This document shows positions 1-12,840 of a stretch of 64,000 nucleotides of DNA, in pieces. The first letter of the stretch is position 1, and each line of letters begins with the position of its first letter. The DNA is taken from positions 76,151,341-76,215,340 of the forward strand of contig OV884015.1 of the NCBI GenBank assembly GCA_930367205.1. Direction: 5' to 3'. Below the pieces are notes generated by a model, which worked only from the letters and a program-made list of their open reading frames with translations, was not told the origin of the DNA and ran no database searches. The position numbers were made by a program, and so were the translations under genes. Origin of the DNA: Acanthosoma haemorrhoidale. Its lineage: Eukaryota; Arthropoda; Insecta; Hemiptera; Acanthosomatidae.

Positions 1-3000
1 TTTCAGATTGGTTATTACATTTTTCTTTTTTCGGCAAAGTAAATCTCACAACTACACCAAATGGCAGAAGACTGCTGAATACCTATTGCGTCAGAAATGA
101 TCGTTATGAACGTTATCTTTATCTTATCTAAGAGTAATGTAAAATTTTTGCATAAGTAACCGGCCTTTTGATTTAGAATAAGCCTTCATTATGTCTAATT
201 GACTGAAAAAAATAAAGAGAAGATAGAACACTGCCGTCCATGCTACTCATATGCCAAAATCCATGCCAGCGGCTAGCATATTCGTGGTAATTCGTTTCTT
301 GGTTTCGGAAAGGATTTTTCCTTCAGGAAATGGGTCTAGTGGGGGTCCACTCGGCTAAGGATAAATGACTGATTTACTTAGTGTTAACCATAGAAGTTTT
401 TTTTTACACCTCTTTGGTAACCTTTTCAATTGGTAAACTTCCGAAGCATCCTATCGCAGCAAACACTACAAGTAATTCATTAAGTTTCAGAGGTTATACA
501 AACTTGTCATGGGGTATTTCAACCCCCCCCCGGTCCTTCAAACTCATTCGGGTTTTCTAAAATCACTGATATCTGTTGATGAAAAAATAACATGACGTAT
601 ATTGGCGCTAAGCTATAATTTTCAAGGTTTTGCAGACATACCTTAAGTAGACGGGTGATAAAGAATGCCCGTTTGTTATACATGGCTGGAGTTTAATAAA
701 TCTTCCCATCTCTGCCTTGAAAACTTCTTTTTCCAGCGCGAAAAAAACCACCTTTTGTTCAGAAACACTTTTCTCTCATACTAATCCAGATTTTACCATA
801 TATCATGTCCGAAGCTCTTCATTTTCTTAACTTTAAAATTGTACAATTGTATCCAGTCATTTATAAAAATGGCAAGATGTGTAACTATATTATCTCCTGG
901 AAATATATTTATCCTTCAACTTATCGCGATGACATTACGCATCCATATTATGCCTATAAATTAACTAAAAATATCCTTAGAGCCTAAAAAGAAACAAACG
1001 TTTGGTGGTGGGAAACGTTCTACAAAATGACCATTGCCGGTAAATAAATCATTAGTTGAATAGAAATTGCACCACAAAAAACTTGAGGACTGGAAACCCA
1101 GAAACCCTTGGCAAGGAATAAAAAAAAAATTGTTGGCCAATACACCTTGAAAAACAACCCAAATACGTCTCAGATTTTGGTGTTAAATAGTAATTAAAGG
1201 GATGTGCAATAAAAAAAATGTACATGGAACACTATTTTATATTGCCGATTGTTTTCAAAATAATTTGTTATATTAATGAAATCATCTATATTATTCAACT
1301 ACTGCTCCATTTTAACTGACGTGAGTGTTATCTATTTAAAGGTATCAAGGCAATAATAAAAGGTAAATATTTCAGAGCATGCAAAGAAACAATCTAGTCA
1401 ATATAAGTAGGTTCGAAAGTTTTATCAATATTCAATTAGCTTCCAATTTATACTTAATTTTTATAATTAGTCAATACTGTCCGTAGATTTTCTTTGCTCT
1501 CACATCATTATAAAAGTTCAATTTTCGAGGACAAGTTACGTAGAAGAGACATTACTTTAAAATTTGCTTACATTGTACAGTATTTTATTATCTCTTTTGA
1601 ATTGGAACAAAACAAGGATAACGAGTTTAAATAAGGATTGTTTGTTGATCTGTTAGTTGAAAAGTCCATTGTGATTTTTTTTGAAGAAGAGAGCTTTTGT
1701 CGATTCAAAGGAAAAGCAATCTGATGTTTTAATATTGAACTATATCAGACCTTTGATAGTAAAGCAGTTCAGATACAAAGGCTTTCAGTAAACTAATCTA
1801 ATACTATCACTGGGGAAAAATTGAAAATAAAAAGACAGATTAATAGGGTTCGCCGAAAGATGACACACATACTCAAAACTGTGTTTCGATTGTGTGCCCT
1901 TGACAGAAGGCAGGTAGATACGAACCCAACCCCCCTCTTATCGCGCGACCTTTCACACAGGCTAACTCCGGCTTCCTCCGACAATCCTCTGCATTGTCCA
2001 CCGGATAGCTATCGGTGGATGGCAGGCATCGCATCTTCCAGCGGCCTGTCAATGAAGATTACTCGTGCACATGTCAATGGTTCATACATAACATATCAAT
2101 CGTGTAAAATAACAACAAACCAGTCAGGTCGAACTAACTTTATTGGATTGATGCTGCATGGTTGCAACGAAAAACAAAGATAGGCATTGAATAGTAAGAC
2201 AAACACAAAGGAATAGCAAGTAAAGAATAATATGAAAACGAAAGAAAGATGGCACGCATGATGCAAAAATTAAGGCAGGGAACAGATGGAAAATAAATTT
2301 AGTCATCTATGATACAGGTTTTTTTTTTCACACCCGTAACGAAAACAAGTTTATTAACACTTTGAATGATCTTTTCTAATATTAGTTCACTAAGTAAGCT
2401 CCCAATAAATAAAACATCACTCGGATGTCAACACCTTTAATTTGATACCATATCAAACACGATTAGAAAACATTCGTTTTTGAATATAATTAACTAATCG
2501 ACTTTCATCGATTTCAAGACGTTGTGATTTTAATTTGATACCCTATTGAATATGATAGAAATTGAATAATATAAATCATTAGCAGTGAATGAAATGAAGC
2601 CACCATAAAAAATAATATGACTCTCAAACAAAACATTGGTTGAGTTATAGTTGCGAACAAAATATAAATGAGAATTTAAATGATTTTTTGTTAGTTTGAA
2701 AAAATAGATATTAAACAAATTCATGATTTTAGCTAAGTAAATAATGGTTATAATATGTATTCATTCTTTCCACATACCATGACACCGACATATAAAATTG
2801 CTTCAACATGAGACACCCTAAGATTAGAACATAATTTTCAAAAAATCTACGAAACCCTATCAAGAAAGAATAAATACACGCACTAAAAATTAAAAAATCA
2901 AAGGAAGACCTTAAGGCAGGAAGTGCATGGAAAATAAAAGAAAGTTTACCCGATGGGAATAAAAGGAAAAAAACCAAGAAGAAAGGAGTAGAAAATAAAG

Positions 3001-4715
3001 GTGAATTAGAGGAATAAAATAATTTTAAGTTCCCATGACCCAGGCGAGCGTGTATTATATATTTCGTAAATAAGTAAACAGTTCGTAGAAGGAATAATTT
3101 CTGTATTTAAAGACAAAACGAATTACCTAGTTGATGCGGTTAACTTAGACCACGAACAGAATTACAGAGATGTTATTAGCTTCATGTAAAATTCATATTC
3201 ATGTAAAATTTGTTCTCTATTATACTATATGGAAATGATTTATTTAAGAGGTTTGTTACTATTATTTTTGATGTATTGGTGTTCTTTGTAACAAAGAAGA
3301 AGCAATGTAACTACATTAGACTACATTAGAGTTATCCCATAAATAGAGTATTTCTCTATGATATTCTACTCGGTATTATAGAATATCGCCTAAAAAAATT
3401 AGTTTCTTGAGTAGAAGACTAAATCTAGTCATGATTTTTCCATCGACGGTAGGTATTGAACCGCAGTATAAAAGCTGATTCCATCTGACTTTACTCTTAT
3501 AGCTATATTTGCCACCTGTGAGGAATTACAATGAATCATTGTTATCACCACTAAAACTTATTTAAATTATTTGTAGTGTATTTATTAATTGTTTATTTGG
3601 AGTTGGTCGAATGATAACTAATCGATCATTTTTTAACTTTAGTTTACATTGATCATTCGGATAAAGAAAAAAACCGGTGAACAGTGGGCAGAATCTCAAA
3701 TTTTGATGGAAAAAAAAATCGTATCGCGTTTGAGTCCAATTGATACTAAAGTGATTTATGTTTAATGAGGTTGAGTATAAATAGTAGTTAGTAAAATCGA
3801 GAATCGCATAGCTTGTACTAGGCTATTCACTGTGTGGCTTAAAAAAAAATCAGAACACTGGACGCTTTCCTCCACTAACCCCTCAGAATTTAAGTAACAA
3901 TTTATAGCCCATTTCCTCTACTTGTATACCGCGTTCTACTTTTTTCACCTTATTGCCTACAAAAAGATCTGCTTGGTCTAAAAACTTTAGTACTCTGTGG
4001 TTTGTTAAAACAGGGAAGGCAACTTACCGGAAACCTGAACATAAAGGGCTTACAATAAGGTGATTATCAACATGTTGATCAGTGGTTGTGCCATTTATTA
4101 TTTACGATAATTTCGAAGACAATTTCGGACTAAATTATATTTATAAAACATATATAACAGAAAAGAAGTACATAAGTATAGAGAGGTAGTCTTGGTTCGG
4201 CCTGCTTCTTAAATACTTTGATATTGGTATTTTTAATAACATGTTTTAGTCCTATAATTTTAGTTTTTTGAAAATACTTTTACGTTATCACCTGTAATGT
4301 ATTCCAAAACATGGAAACTGAAGTGTAATTCTTTTATAGTCTCATGTCTATGCTGTGACTGGGCGACATCAGACCTACTCTTATCATGGTCAACTTATTT
4401 TTCACACGCTAGCCGTTATTGTATCGTTTGAGCCATTTTTATGACCACTATTATGGAGCATGAATACATACATGCGATTTCCAATTGCTACATTGCAATT
4501 AGAAATGGCCTGAGAGCTGATAAAGCTCTTTTAATATTCATCACCACCTTAACGAAGCGTTAACTAGTTGAAGCCTAACTAATGACTAATGAGGAATTCA
4601 CATGAATATTGACCAAGTTTTAACGTTGCTACTGAGACCAGCAAGTATAAGAGAAGAAAGACATTAAAAGGGGTCTACTTAAAGCTAGATAATTCACACT
4701 AATGAAACCATCTCG
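1..4715. other. AT-rich noncoding stretch
   Basis: No coding region, RNA gene or bounded repeat could be supported here. The DNA is AT-rich with homopolymer runs. A GC-richer island at about 1900-2080 is open on both strands for 60-120 codons, but neither translation resembles a known family, so I do not call a gene. If the window lies in an intron or intergenic space this is ordinary filler. Confidence 0.6.
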
Positions 4716-4790
4716 TAATATTTTCTTCAGAAATCAATCCGTCATGTTCAACTAACCAGTAAACTCACATACAAATAAACAGTAACAGCA
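4716..4790 (+). repeat. 75-bp direct repeat, copy 1
   Basis: This block recurs at 5329-5403 in the same orientation with one mismatch in 75 bases (cac versus ctc near position 52). The flanking bases differ at both ends, so the match is sharply bounded. I cannot assign it to an element family. The 613-bp offset and near identity suggest a recent local duplication or an assembly overlap artefact. Confidence 0.9.
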
Positions 4791-4845
4791 ATGATATGTA
4801 CAATCCCACACCGATCAACTTTTTCGAAAACAGTATATTACTCAC

Positions 4846-4962
4846 GTTTTTCATTTCGCTCCATTTTCCCTTAGTAGGGTCAAATATCGGCTGATTGATA
4901 TTCGGTGTAGGCCCGTCTTTGTCAGGCCGAACGCGAGAACATGACCCCACTTGGCACTTGGG
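4846..4962 (-). CDS. candidate internal exon, function unknown
   Basis: On the minus strand a stop-free stretch of exactly 39 codons lies between an acceptor-like TTTTTAG and a donor-like GTGAGT. The translation includes CSRVRPDKDGPTP and QPIFDPTKGKWSEM. The second phrase resembles the FDP...W strand pattern of Kelch-type propeller repeats, but one short motif is weak evidence. Against it, the first part has a second plausible reading frame (SAKWGHVLAFG), and the nucleotide segment around 4941-4960 resembles 9338-9357, so it may be part of a dispersed repeat. The exon limits are inferred from splice signals only. Confidence 0.2.
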
Positions 4963-5328
4963 CTAAAAACCTATCGATTTCCGGGCTGGGTCACACGTGG
5001 GTAAACACAGTTTACATCCTCAATGAAAATCTTCACCTCATGCATTTCCTTCCCATTTCGAGTAGTACATATCATTTATTCGTGTTATCACCATTACATA
5101 CATGATGCTTGTGATTATTTTGTATATATATATATATACAATATAATACTTATATTGATAAATAGACTATATAAAAACAATAGGTTTTATGAGTTTATTA
5201 CGCCTTTGAAACAATACTAGTTTTCAAGAGACTTAGGAAATTATAAGTAAGATTATTATTTGCTTATAATACCTGGTCAAAAAGACATGTGGTTGAATAC
5301 TTGTGCTACTGATTAAAAAAAACAAAAC
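4963..5328. other. noncoding spacer between direct repeats
   Basis: AT-rich DNA with a short TA run near 5121-5138. No gene seen. Confidence 0.5.
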
Positions 5329-5403
5329 TAATATTTTCTTCAGAAATCAATCCGTCATGTTCAACTAACCAGTAAACTCTCATACAAATAAACAGTAACA
5401 GCA
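5329..5403 (+). repeat. 75-bp direct repeat, copy 2
   Basis: Second copy of the block at 4716-4790, same orientation, 74 of 75 positions identical. Confidence 0.9.
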
Positions 5404-5789
5404 TAATTAATTGGATTGCTTTCTGTTAATGCACATGCATGAAGTTTTAGATATTCTCCAAAATCCAAGACTACCTATTTAGACTTACCACAGATTTTTC
5501 CGAGTCCTGTCATGGAACGGCTATGAAATAGTGGATAACTCTAGAGATCGCTTGTGCTAAAAAAGTAAAAACAGAAAACACTGTAATTACTGTGATTAAA
5601 AATACATAATTCAATATTTTTTCCCAATTATAATATTATATAAACAATTTAAGATTAGTATTAACCGTCGTAAGTTGTGATAGCTTTACTAATTGAATTA
5701 TTTATGATATTTAAATTTTATGTTAATAAACAGTTATGAAAATAAAGATTATATCAATTCAAAAAACGTCTTTGATGTTTGATGAGAAA
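5404..5789. other. AT-rich spacer before LINE copy A
   Basis: No open frame or repeat recognised. The first LINE-like residues appear close to 5800. Confidence 0.5.
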
Positions 5790-7136
5790 ATCCTAAAATA
5801 TCATCCTGTTTCACACCCAGTTCGTCGTGATGATGGGTCCTGGGTGGCTTCGGATGGCGGAGGGCGGAAGGATTCGCACTGCATCTTTCCCGTACTTTCA
5901 CTCCTCACCTTACTCCTCAAAACAAAACTCACAGCACAACTGTTAAAGATTTCCTCACTTCACCTATCCCTCTCTCACTTCTACCAAAATCCGTTAACCC
6001 CTCTGAGGTCAAATGTCTTCTGAAAAAATTACCTTACCAAAAATCTCCAGGATATGGAGTTCCAACAACTTCCTCCTAAAGCCATAATCTTCCTAGCCTA
6101 CATTTATAACTGCATTATCCGAACTACGCACTATCCTCTCCTCTGGAAACACTCCATCATAGTGCTATTCGCCAAACCCGGCAAACCACCTAATGACGCC
6201 TCATGTTACCGTCCGATTAGTCTACTCCTCTCAAAAATATTCGAAAAACTCCTGTTAAAAAGCCTACTTCCAATTGTTGAATCAAAAAACCTTTATCCTA
6301 CTCACCAGTTTGGTTTCCGCCAACGACATTCCACTGCTCAACAAGGCCTTCACGTTGTTGCTCACATATCCTCAGCCCTTGAAACCAAACAATACTGCAC
6401 TGCTGCCATCCTCTATAATCTATACAACGCTGATGTCCCCTCTGCGGCCAATACCTTCTTGGCAACATTTGCAGACACTGCAGTCCTATAAACCCATTCA
6501 GACCCTGATATAGCATCCCAAAACCTTCAAAAACACCTTGATGAGATTGAGTATTGGTGCAACCAATGGCGAATCAAAGTCATTGAAGCAAAATGTTCCC
6601 ACATAACCTTTACCCTCTGCCGCAAGTCCTGTCCGCTAGTCTTTATAAATTCGATTCCTCTCCCTGTGTCTAAGATAGTACGGTATTCAGGCTTCCATCT
6701 CGACCAAAGACTGACATGGAACCCACACACGAGGCTAAAAAGACATGAACTAAACAGACGCTTTGGACTTCTGTACAGACTACTTCAAAGGACATCCCAT
6801 CTCTCAATAGAAAATAAACTACTTATTTACAAAGTTATACTTAAACCAATCTGGACATACGGAATAAAGATTTGGGGGACATTAAGCGTATCCAATCCTT
6901 TAAATCAAACGTCCTGAGAACAATAGTAAATCCCCTTATTACGTCAGCAACAAAACCCTTCATAAAGATCTTAATATAACCCTACATTCTTGAACTCATC
7001 CCTCCCAAGTTCATAAAATTCCATAGTAACCTATCCAACCACCCTAATCCCCTAGCAGTCATTGCTCTGCACCACTCATCCCTATAATCCCGCTCGGAGA
7101 CTAAAACGGCAGTGGCCTCGTGACCTGCTATAAATG
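5790..7136 (+). pseudogene. Jockey-like LINE J1, copy A: broken reverse transcriptase
   Basis: Remnant of the ORF2 reverse transcriptase of a non-LTR retrotransposon, the enzyme that copies LINE RNA into a nicked chromosomal target. Readable blocks in order: HPVRRDDGSWVASD (about 5815), then, after a frame change, TFTPHLTPQN; the finger motif KPGKPPNDASCYRPISLL followed by KIFEKLLL (6175-6265); HQFGFRQRHST (6304-6337); and, in another frame, the thumb blocks GFHLDQRLTWNPHTRLKR and LLIYKVILKPIWTYGIKIWG (6690-6880). An internal deletion near 6415 joins the region before the LDxxxAFD motif to LYNADVP, removing the first catalytic aspartate and the GVPQGS block. The catalytic FADD box has lost one aspartate (FADTAVL). 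Several frameshifts and stops are present. The 5' end is truncated, and the 3' UTR stops at CTATAAATG, where other copies continue. Dead copy. Confidence 0.9.
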
Positions 7137-7176
7137 ATGTTTGATATAAATGCCATATATGAAGCCATACATTATA
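7137..7176. other. short spacer and left TA of MITE
   Basis: Sequence between the LINE break and the MITE does not match the LINE 3' UTR of other copies. The final TA (7175-7176) is the left half of a TA duplication. Confidence 0.5.
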
Positions 7177-7434
7177 TCTGTACCTCGGAGGGATACAACA
7201 CTATGTCCATTTTTTTCCATATTGACTTTATTACAGAAAAAAAGTTTTTTTTTCATTTTATAACAACTGCATGATGTAAATAACAATAAATAGAATGTTC
7301 TGGTAAAATATTGTTTCAACATCTCAATAAATAATAGCTGTGCCAATAACACTTTTTGTTGAAAAAAAGTTTAAAACTCCTCTCCTGTAAAGTTATGAAA
7401 ATGGACATAGTGTTGTATCCCTCCGAGGTACAGA
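7177..7434. mobile_element. MITE with 37-bp perfect terminal inverted repeats
   Basis: The first 37 bases (7177-7213, beginning TCTGTACCTCGGAGGGATAC) are the exact reverse complement of the last 37 (7398-7434). Both ends are bordered by TA (7175-7176 and 7435-7436), the insertion signature of Tc1/mariner-type transposases. The 184-bp interior is AT-rich, has no open frame, and shows weak further symmetry next to the TIRs. No copy of the TIR was seen elsewhere in the window. It is most simply a non-autonomous DNA element. The perfect TIRs suggest it is young compared with its neighbours. The mobilising transposase family is inferred from the TA duplication only. Confidence 0.85.
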
Positions 7435-7436
7435 TA

Positions 7437-8718
7437 TTTTATTTTCGATTACTGCCATGAAACGAATTAATCAATACTTCTACAGCTATTCTGATATTTT
7501 GGTTTCCCACTGACCACAGCACTAATGTCGCTCTCACGGATGGCGATGTCTTGTCCGGAGATGACTTGTAGCGATTTTATATATGTTTTGAGCTTGATAT
7601 AAATGAGCTTCAATTGTACCGTGATCATAGTTGTGTCATTTTTTTGTGAATATAAAAAATGTAATGTAATCGTTACACTAATGTTACTTTTTCTCTCTTA
7701 TCATTCCAAGAACAGACGGTCGGGTTAAAACAGTGGTCGATGGCACGAATTTATCTTTATCATGGACCAAGCTTTAAATTCGAATGTTGTTGTCAGAGAC
7801 GGATGTCTCCCCCCACCTTACTGTTAGCAGCTCCCAACAGCGCCCCATAAAAATAACTTAGACCAACCGAGGGTGGTATACTGTGAATGTACAGTGGCAG
7901 ACAGAACACAAATCACGGCAGGTCGCCAGACCATATCGCAGGCATTGTTTGTATCGATCCATTAAGATATTGGAGACAGCTGCTGACCCGCTGCTCCTCT
8001 TGCCTCATGTTTTGCAAATTTGTCGCTGCCTCATCGCGAATCCTTTATAGGCTTCTATACTCTTCTATAGTGCATGTATGCGCTAGTTGAGGAATTAATT
8101 TCGCATTAACTGCAAAAACCGTTATAGAATAAAACGATACAATAACAAATTTAATAGTCTTTATTTACTTTAAATTTACTAGTTGCTTTACTTGAATATA
8201 AGCCAGTGGGATTTACAAATTAGTGGATCAATCGATATTTTATCAACCAACCGATGATTTTGCTGCAAAGAACTGATTTCATCTGATTCTGTTTTTATTA
8301 ACCCTAGGGAGACCGAGTGAAAAATCTGACACAAAGGGGTGTCTCTCAAGGACTCAAATCCTTTCATTATTCCTCCATTTTTGTCAATAATTGAGTGCAT
8401 TGAATTAAATAAAGCATGTTCAATAAATTCAGACATTTCAAAACGTTATTTATTAAATAAAACATTAGAAAATTTTTTTTCGCTCTTTGGATACTATGGT
8501 GTTTCTTCAGTGGCATTTGGAAAATAATTTCTTGCAACTTTGACTCGTCGTTGATTAGTTTGGCGTCAATGGTCCTTGAGTAGAAGTACTACCTCAATCA
8601 CTTCCTCTGCTGATTGGCTGGAGGTGATGGTTCAAGTTCCTCCAGTCAACTGTGACATCGTCTACTTGTTCCCTCCACGTCGTTCTGAACGGTTTGTAAG
8701 CAACGCTCTACTGATTTA
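7437..8718. other. noncoding stretch, no gene recognised
   Basis: Mixed composition, GC-richer around 7500-7560 and 7720-8060. Open frames of 60-80 codons occur but give no family match. No repeat boundaries found. Confidence 0.5.
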
Positions 8719-9085
8719 TTAAGAACTACATAAGTTCATTTGGTCCCTGCTCCGAACACCTGAGTTATTCACTCGTTTCTGGACCATAGCCACAACCATT
8801 TTCTTGTTCCAGTAAAAAGTAACGGCAAAGGTGATTGTTGGATTTTTTTTTATCTTAATGCAGTTCGTTCCAGTAGATGAATACGTTTTCGGCAGAGGAA
8901 TCAATCAAATTTGTAAAGAGTGCAAATGACAACCTTATTGTTTGTAGCTGGGCGATGTACTCACCTATCATTCTGTCCGAGTTGTCAAAACCTCCTTTTG
9001 TGCAGTTATAGGGGACAGTGAATTTAGGATTTTTCAGTAGATCGTCGTCTACATGGAAGAATGAAGACAGGGTTATCACAGACAA
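8719..9085 (-). pseudogene. piggyBac-like transposase, C-terminal remnant
   Basis: Reading the minus strand from 9085 gives LSSFFHVDDD, then VPYNCTKGGFDNSDRMIG, then LSFALFTNLIDSSAENVFIYWNEL. This matches the conserved YNxTKGGVDxxD block of piggyBac transposases (DDE_Tnp_1_7 family), followed by the usual aromatic/helix segment ending in an N-A/V-F-I-like run. Both aspartates of the GGxDxxD motif, which contribute to the catalytic centre in this family, are retained. The open frame stops just after NELH. A second frame downstream (8719-8904) continues without a recognisable cysteine-rich tail. Only about 75 codons of a roughly 550-600 residue protein remain; no N-terminal part, TIR or TTAA pair was identified. 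Dead fragment. The family call rests mainly on the TKGG motif context, which is distinctive. Confidence 0.75.
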
Positions 9086-10261
9086 CGTTCCCTAAAACGT
9101 AACGTAAAGGAAATGAAAGGGCACAGCCACTGCCACCGAGCTATCTAAATTAGGAGTTCTAGAAGTGCTAGGTAGGATCGTGTAGGGACCCCAGCCACAT
9201 TTTTCAAAGTACAAAACATCGTAATAAAGTTATTGATATGTTGTCCTCTGCTTCTTGTGAGATTATAAATAAATTAATTGTTGTAACAATTGCACATCAG
9301 AGAAACAAACGCGTGGGGTTGTCCGTGACCCCACCTGGCATTCGAAGGACCAGGAGAGCTGTTAATTAACTCTTCAGATATTTACTTCTATGCAGATTCC
9401 GTGATGTCTCAGTTATACGTATTGAATTTTCATTAGACACAAAGCCCATCTAATCTTGGTCTTATTTCCATCAAGTCCTAAGCTGCATTTGCTTGATTAG
9501 TTTCATAATGCAGCTAGTGCCTTCGTCGTAATAAGCAGATGTCTAGAAAACTAAAGAGCTTATAGAATGTCATTTCCTGTGTGTTGAACAAGATTGAGGA
9601 AGAAGAACATCCCGGTTTAAGAGCTATTCCTTTATTGAAGTTTTCAGTGATTATTCTATTGAGTTTAGGTTAGAGCGTACTCGTTATCATAAAGCTTAAG
9701 AATACATTTGATACATTTTCAAGAAATTAGTTGACAATATTTCTATATGAAATGCATGTCTGCACAAATTTAGTAATTGATTTAATATTTATTAGTAATT
9801 GATTAAAATATGATATTCTATTCTATGTTTCTCTTTGTGAGAAGAAAAATGGGGACGAAGTGTTATACAATGGTAGTCTATTATATATAAAATACATTTC
9901 TTGAAGCAGCAGTATGAGGTGATAAGGGCTAGATAAGTAGTGGGTGTTCAATAATTTAAGTAACTAGACCGGCAACCTACATACTTCATCGAAACGGCGT
10001 CTCCTGTGGAGAGTCAGGTGTACAATTGGTTTATTCCTTGACTTGGGTTGTTAATACCAACTTATTATTAATTAGTGGCGTAGAACTAATTAAACAGACA
10101 AACACAGCATTTTATGGTATTTCTTTTGGTCAATAAATTGATCGACGGAAGTTAACAACTTTGTGGGGAATGATTTGTGCCAAAAAATGCAGGCAACCAC
10201 TTACAGCATTTTTTTGACATTTCTTGTGGGGAATGAATCCAATTATTTTTTTCTTCTAAAG

Positions 10262-10312
10262 AAACGGTGTTTAAAATTTATATTAAAAAAGAGCCACTCA
10301 TTATTAATCCAG
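10262..10312 (+). CDS. candidate 51-nt micro-exon, very uncertain
   Basis: A strong polypyrimidine/acceptor (TTATTTTTTTCTTCTAAAG) is followed 51 bases later by CCAG and a consensus donor GTAAGTC. Two of the three frames are open; one reads TVFKIYIKKEPLIINP. The length keeps phase. No family similarity is visible. In AT-rich DNA such pairs also arise by chance. Confidence 0.15.
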
Positions 10313-12840
10313 GTAAGTCTTTAAGATAAAAATCCAAGACAATTTCTAAGTGTAGATAGTCGTTGATTGCTGAGTGTTTAATTTAATGATTTGATCATTT
10401 TAATGTTCTAAAAGTATTTCCCTCGAACTTTGAATTTACCATGATTTTATAGTCATTCGCAGAACAATCTCTTTTTTTGTGTAAAAAAATGTTCAATTAA
10501 GAACCTCGAAAATTTATATGAATAGATATTTTTTAAATAAATGAATTTTGGAAACTAGGGAATTCAGTCGGCAGTTTTATTTTACATGAAGTGGAGATCA
10601 ATTTTTATTACCCAAAAACATAAATGAGAGCTTTAATATATTTTTCTATTTAGGCCAAACATGGCCAATTTAAAGCCAAACCAATATCAGCCTTCTGAAA
10701 AATCACTTTGGGCTATTGTGAAAACTGTTGATAATGAATGGCTGTGAATATTCCGCTTCATCCCATTCCAATTTATTGCACGGTCGCAATTGAATATTGA
10801 TACTAACTCATACACTTTATATATTGAAAAGATAAAAGCCCTTTATTGATCTATCACGAGGAAGAAACATTTTCACTTGACTGTAACGAAAATTCAGCGT
10901 GAATTGAAACTTTGTTACGTTGCTTTATTTAAGAAATGAATTGAGACGTCCCAGAATAACATTTTTTTTTTATGCAAGACAAAGTTTCACACAAGATAAT
11001 AACAAAGCGTAATGCGTATAAATGGTAGTGTGGATTACTCTCTTCCTAATGCCCTGCCGCAAAACTTTCTGAATACGGTGCTATATAAAAGAATATCTAC
11101 TCATTCTACTTGGGTTTTAACTTGAGGAGAGCCGAAAGTAAATGGAAACATGAAGTGGGTATAAAAGTGGACAACTTTGCTGGCCAACGTCGTTGCCAAC
11201 AAACTTTCCCCATTATAGAACAATTGTCTGGTCACGCTACGATAATATAAACGAAATCACAAAGTTGTCCGTATCTCTATGTACACACACTCAAAAACAC
11301 TTGAGTACGCATGTTCAATGTTAGGCATCTTTACATGATTCTAGAATGTACATAATAAATTGTCTAATTACGATGCTTAATGTAAACGTCTTAAAAATTT
11401 AATAATTTATTTAATAGTTTAAAATAGTATTATTTACTAGTTGGGTATTATCATAAATAAATACTTTATTGATAAAATTAAAAAAAAACTCGGTGCTCAG
11501 TTAATTCAAAAAGTCTTTAGAAACATGTTCCTGCTTCGCTTAGGGAGTTTTTGTATTGATCTCTCGTATGTCATCATCAATTCCGTTCATACTAGAACTA
11601 GACCAATCAACGAATCGATCATTTCGTTGATTCATTGGCCTCTGGCGTTTTTACGCTCATTTTCGATATCAAGGGTATTAAGCCATTTGTTTCCCCAAGT
11701 AATTAGAAAAGTTGTTACGAAAAATATTTACCCAACAGTTACAAATTCGTGCTTTGTTAAACTTCGTCGTAATCCGTTCGACTGGGTTTATTATGGTTGC
11801 TTTCGTTAAGTTTTTGTAAATAGTATTTTTTTACAATTATACATGGTACATGGTAATGTGTTAAATACAAAATGGGAGGTATTGGTCAGTTTTGAGTCAA
11901 GGCTGGCACTAGAGGGTTTAGAAGTAACTCAAACGTGCGAAAATTTTCTAAATTAATAACAAAAAAAAATTCGTGAAGCATTGTGTTTCAATCGTATAAG
12001 AAGACTTAATTAACATTCTATTATAACGAAACCTAGTTATTTAAAGTATTTAATAAAAGTGAAGTAATTAAATCGTTTTGGCATGCTGTGAATTTAATTT
12101 ATTCCAACTATCTTTATTATTAGTTTATGTCTAACTTTGTTTAGAGCTGTTTGTAAATTAAAAAAAAAAATGATATATCCAGATTTTCAGCGCATATTTA
12201 ATGGTTTTATTCTATTATGAAGTTAAATAAACAATGATTAACCAGCTTTATAGATAGAAATTATTACATGAAATTAACTAGAAATTGACTATCTATAGGG
12301 TTTTCGTTTCGTGAAGAACCAGCCCCTAATTCTTCATTTCACTTCTCTTCATCCTAATTATGTTTTTGTGATTTTTCGGGTAGGGTTTATCCTACTTATT
12401 TAATTACTGAATATTTCCAACATGATTTTACTCGAAAATAGTCATGTAGTGATTTGGACATAAACCCATTTTCATTATAGGGAAGTAGAATTTATATTTT
12501 AGTTCTCATTTCAAATCATTGGGAGCAATAAAAAAACCAAGTTGGATTAATGACCAGTATTAATTATCTCAACTGAGCTAATAAGCGACTCTGGGCAACT
12601 AATCACTTTATTGCGTGACTAAGTTATTGCTTTGGCTGACATCCGAAAATTTCGTGCCATCGATCGAAACGATGTGACATCGCAACGCTTATTAGCTGCA
12701 ATTATCCGTATCTTAGGCAGGAGCTCGTTGTATATACGAGAGTAACATGTCCAGTGGCGTGATGAATGTTTTTTCATTTAAACTTCTATTGATGTCGGTG
12801 CAAAAACATATTGCTCCCACACATTCTATCCTTACCTTAC

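Noticed and set aside
1793..2183. Opposite-strand open frames in a GC-richer island
   Set aside because: Neither translation looks like a known protein; likely absence of stops from composition.
11161..11167. TATAAAA as a host promoter
   Set aside because: No downstream gene, initiator or coding exon to support it.
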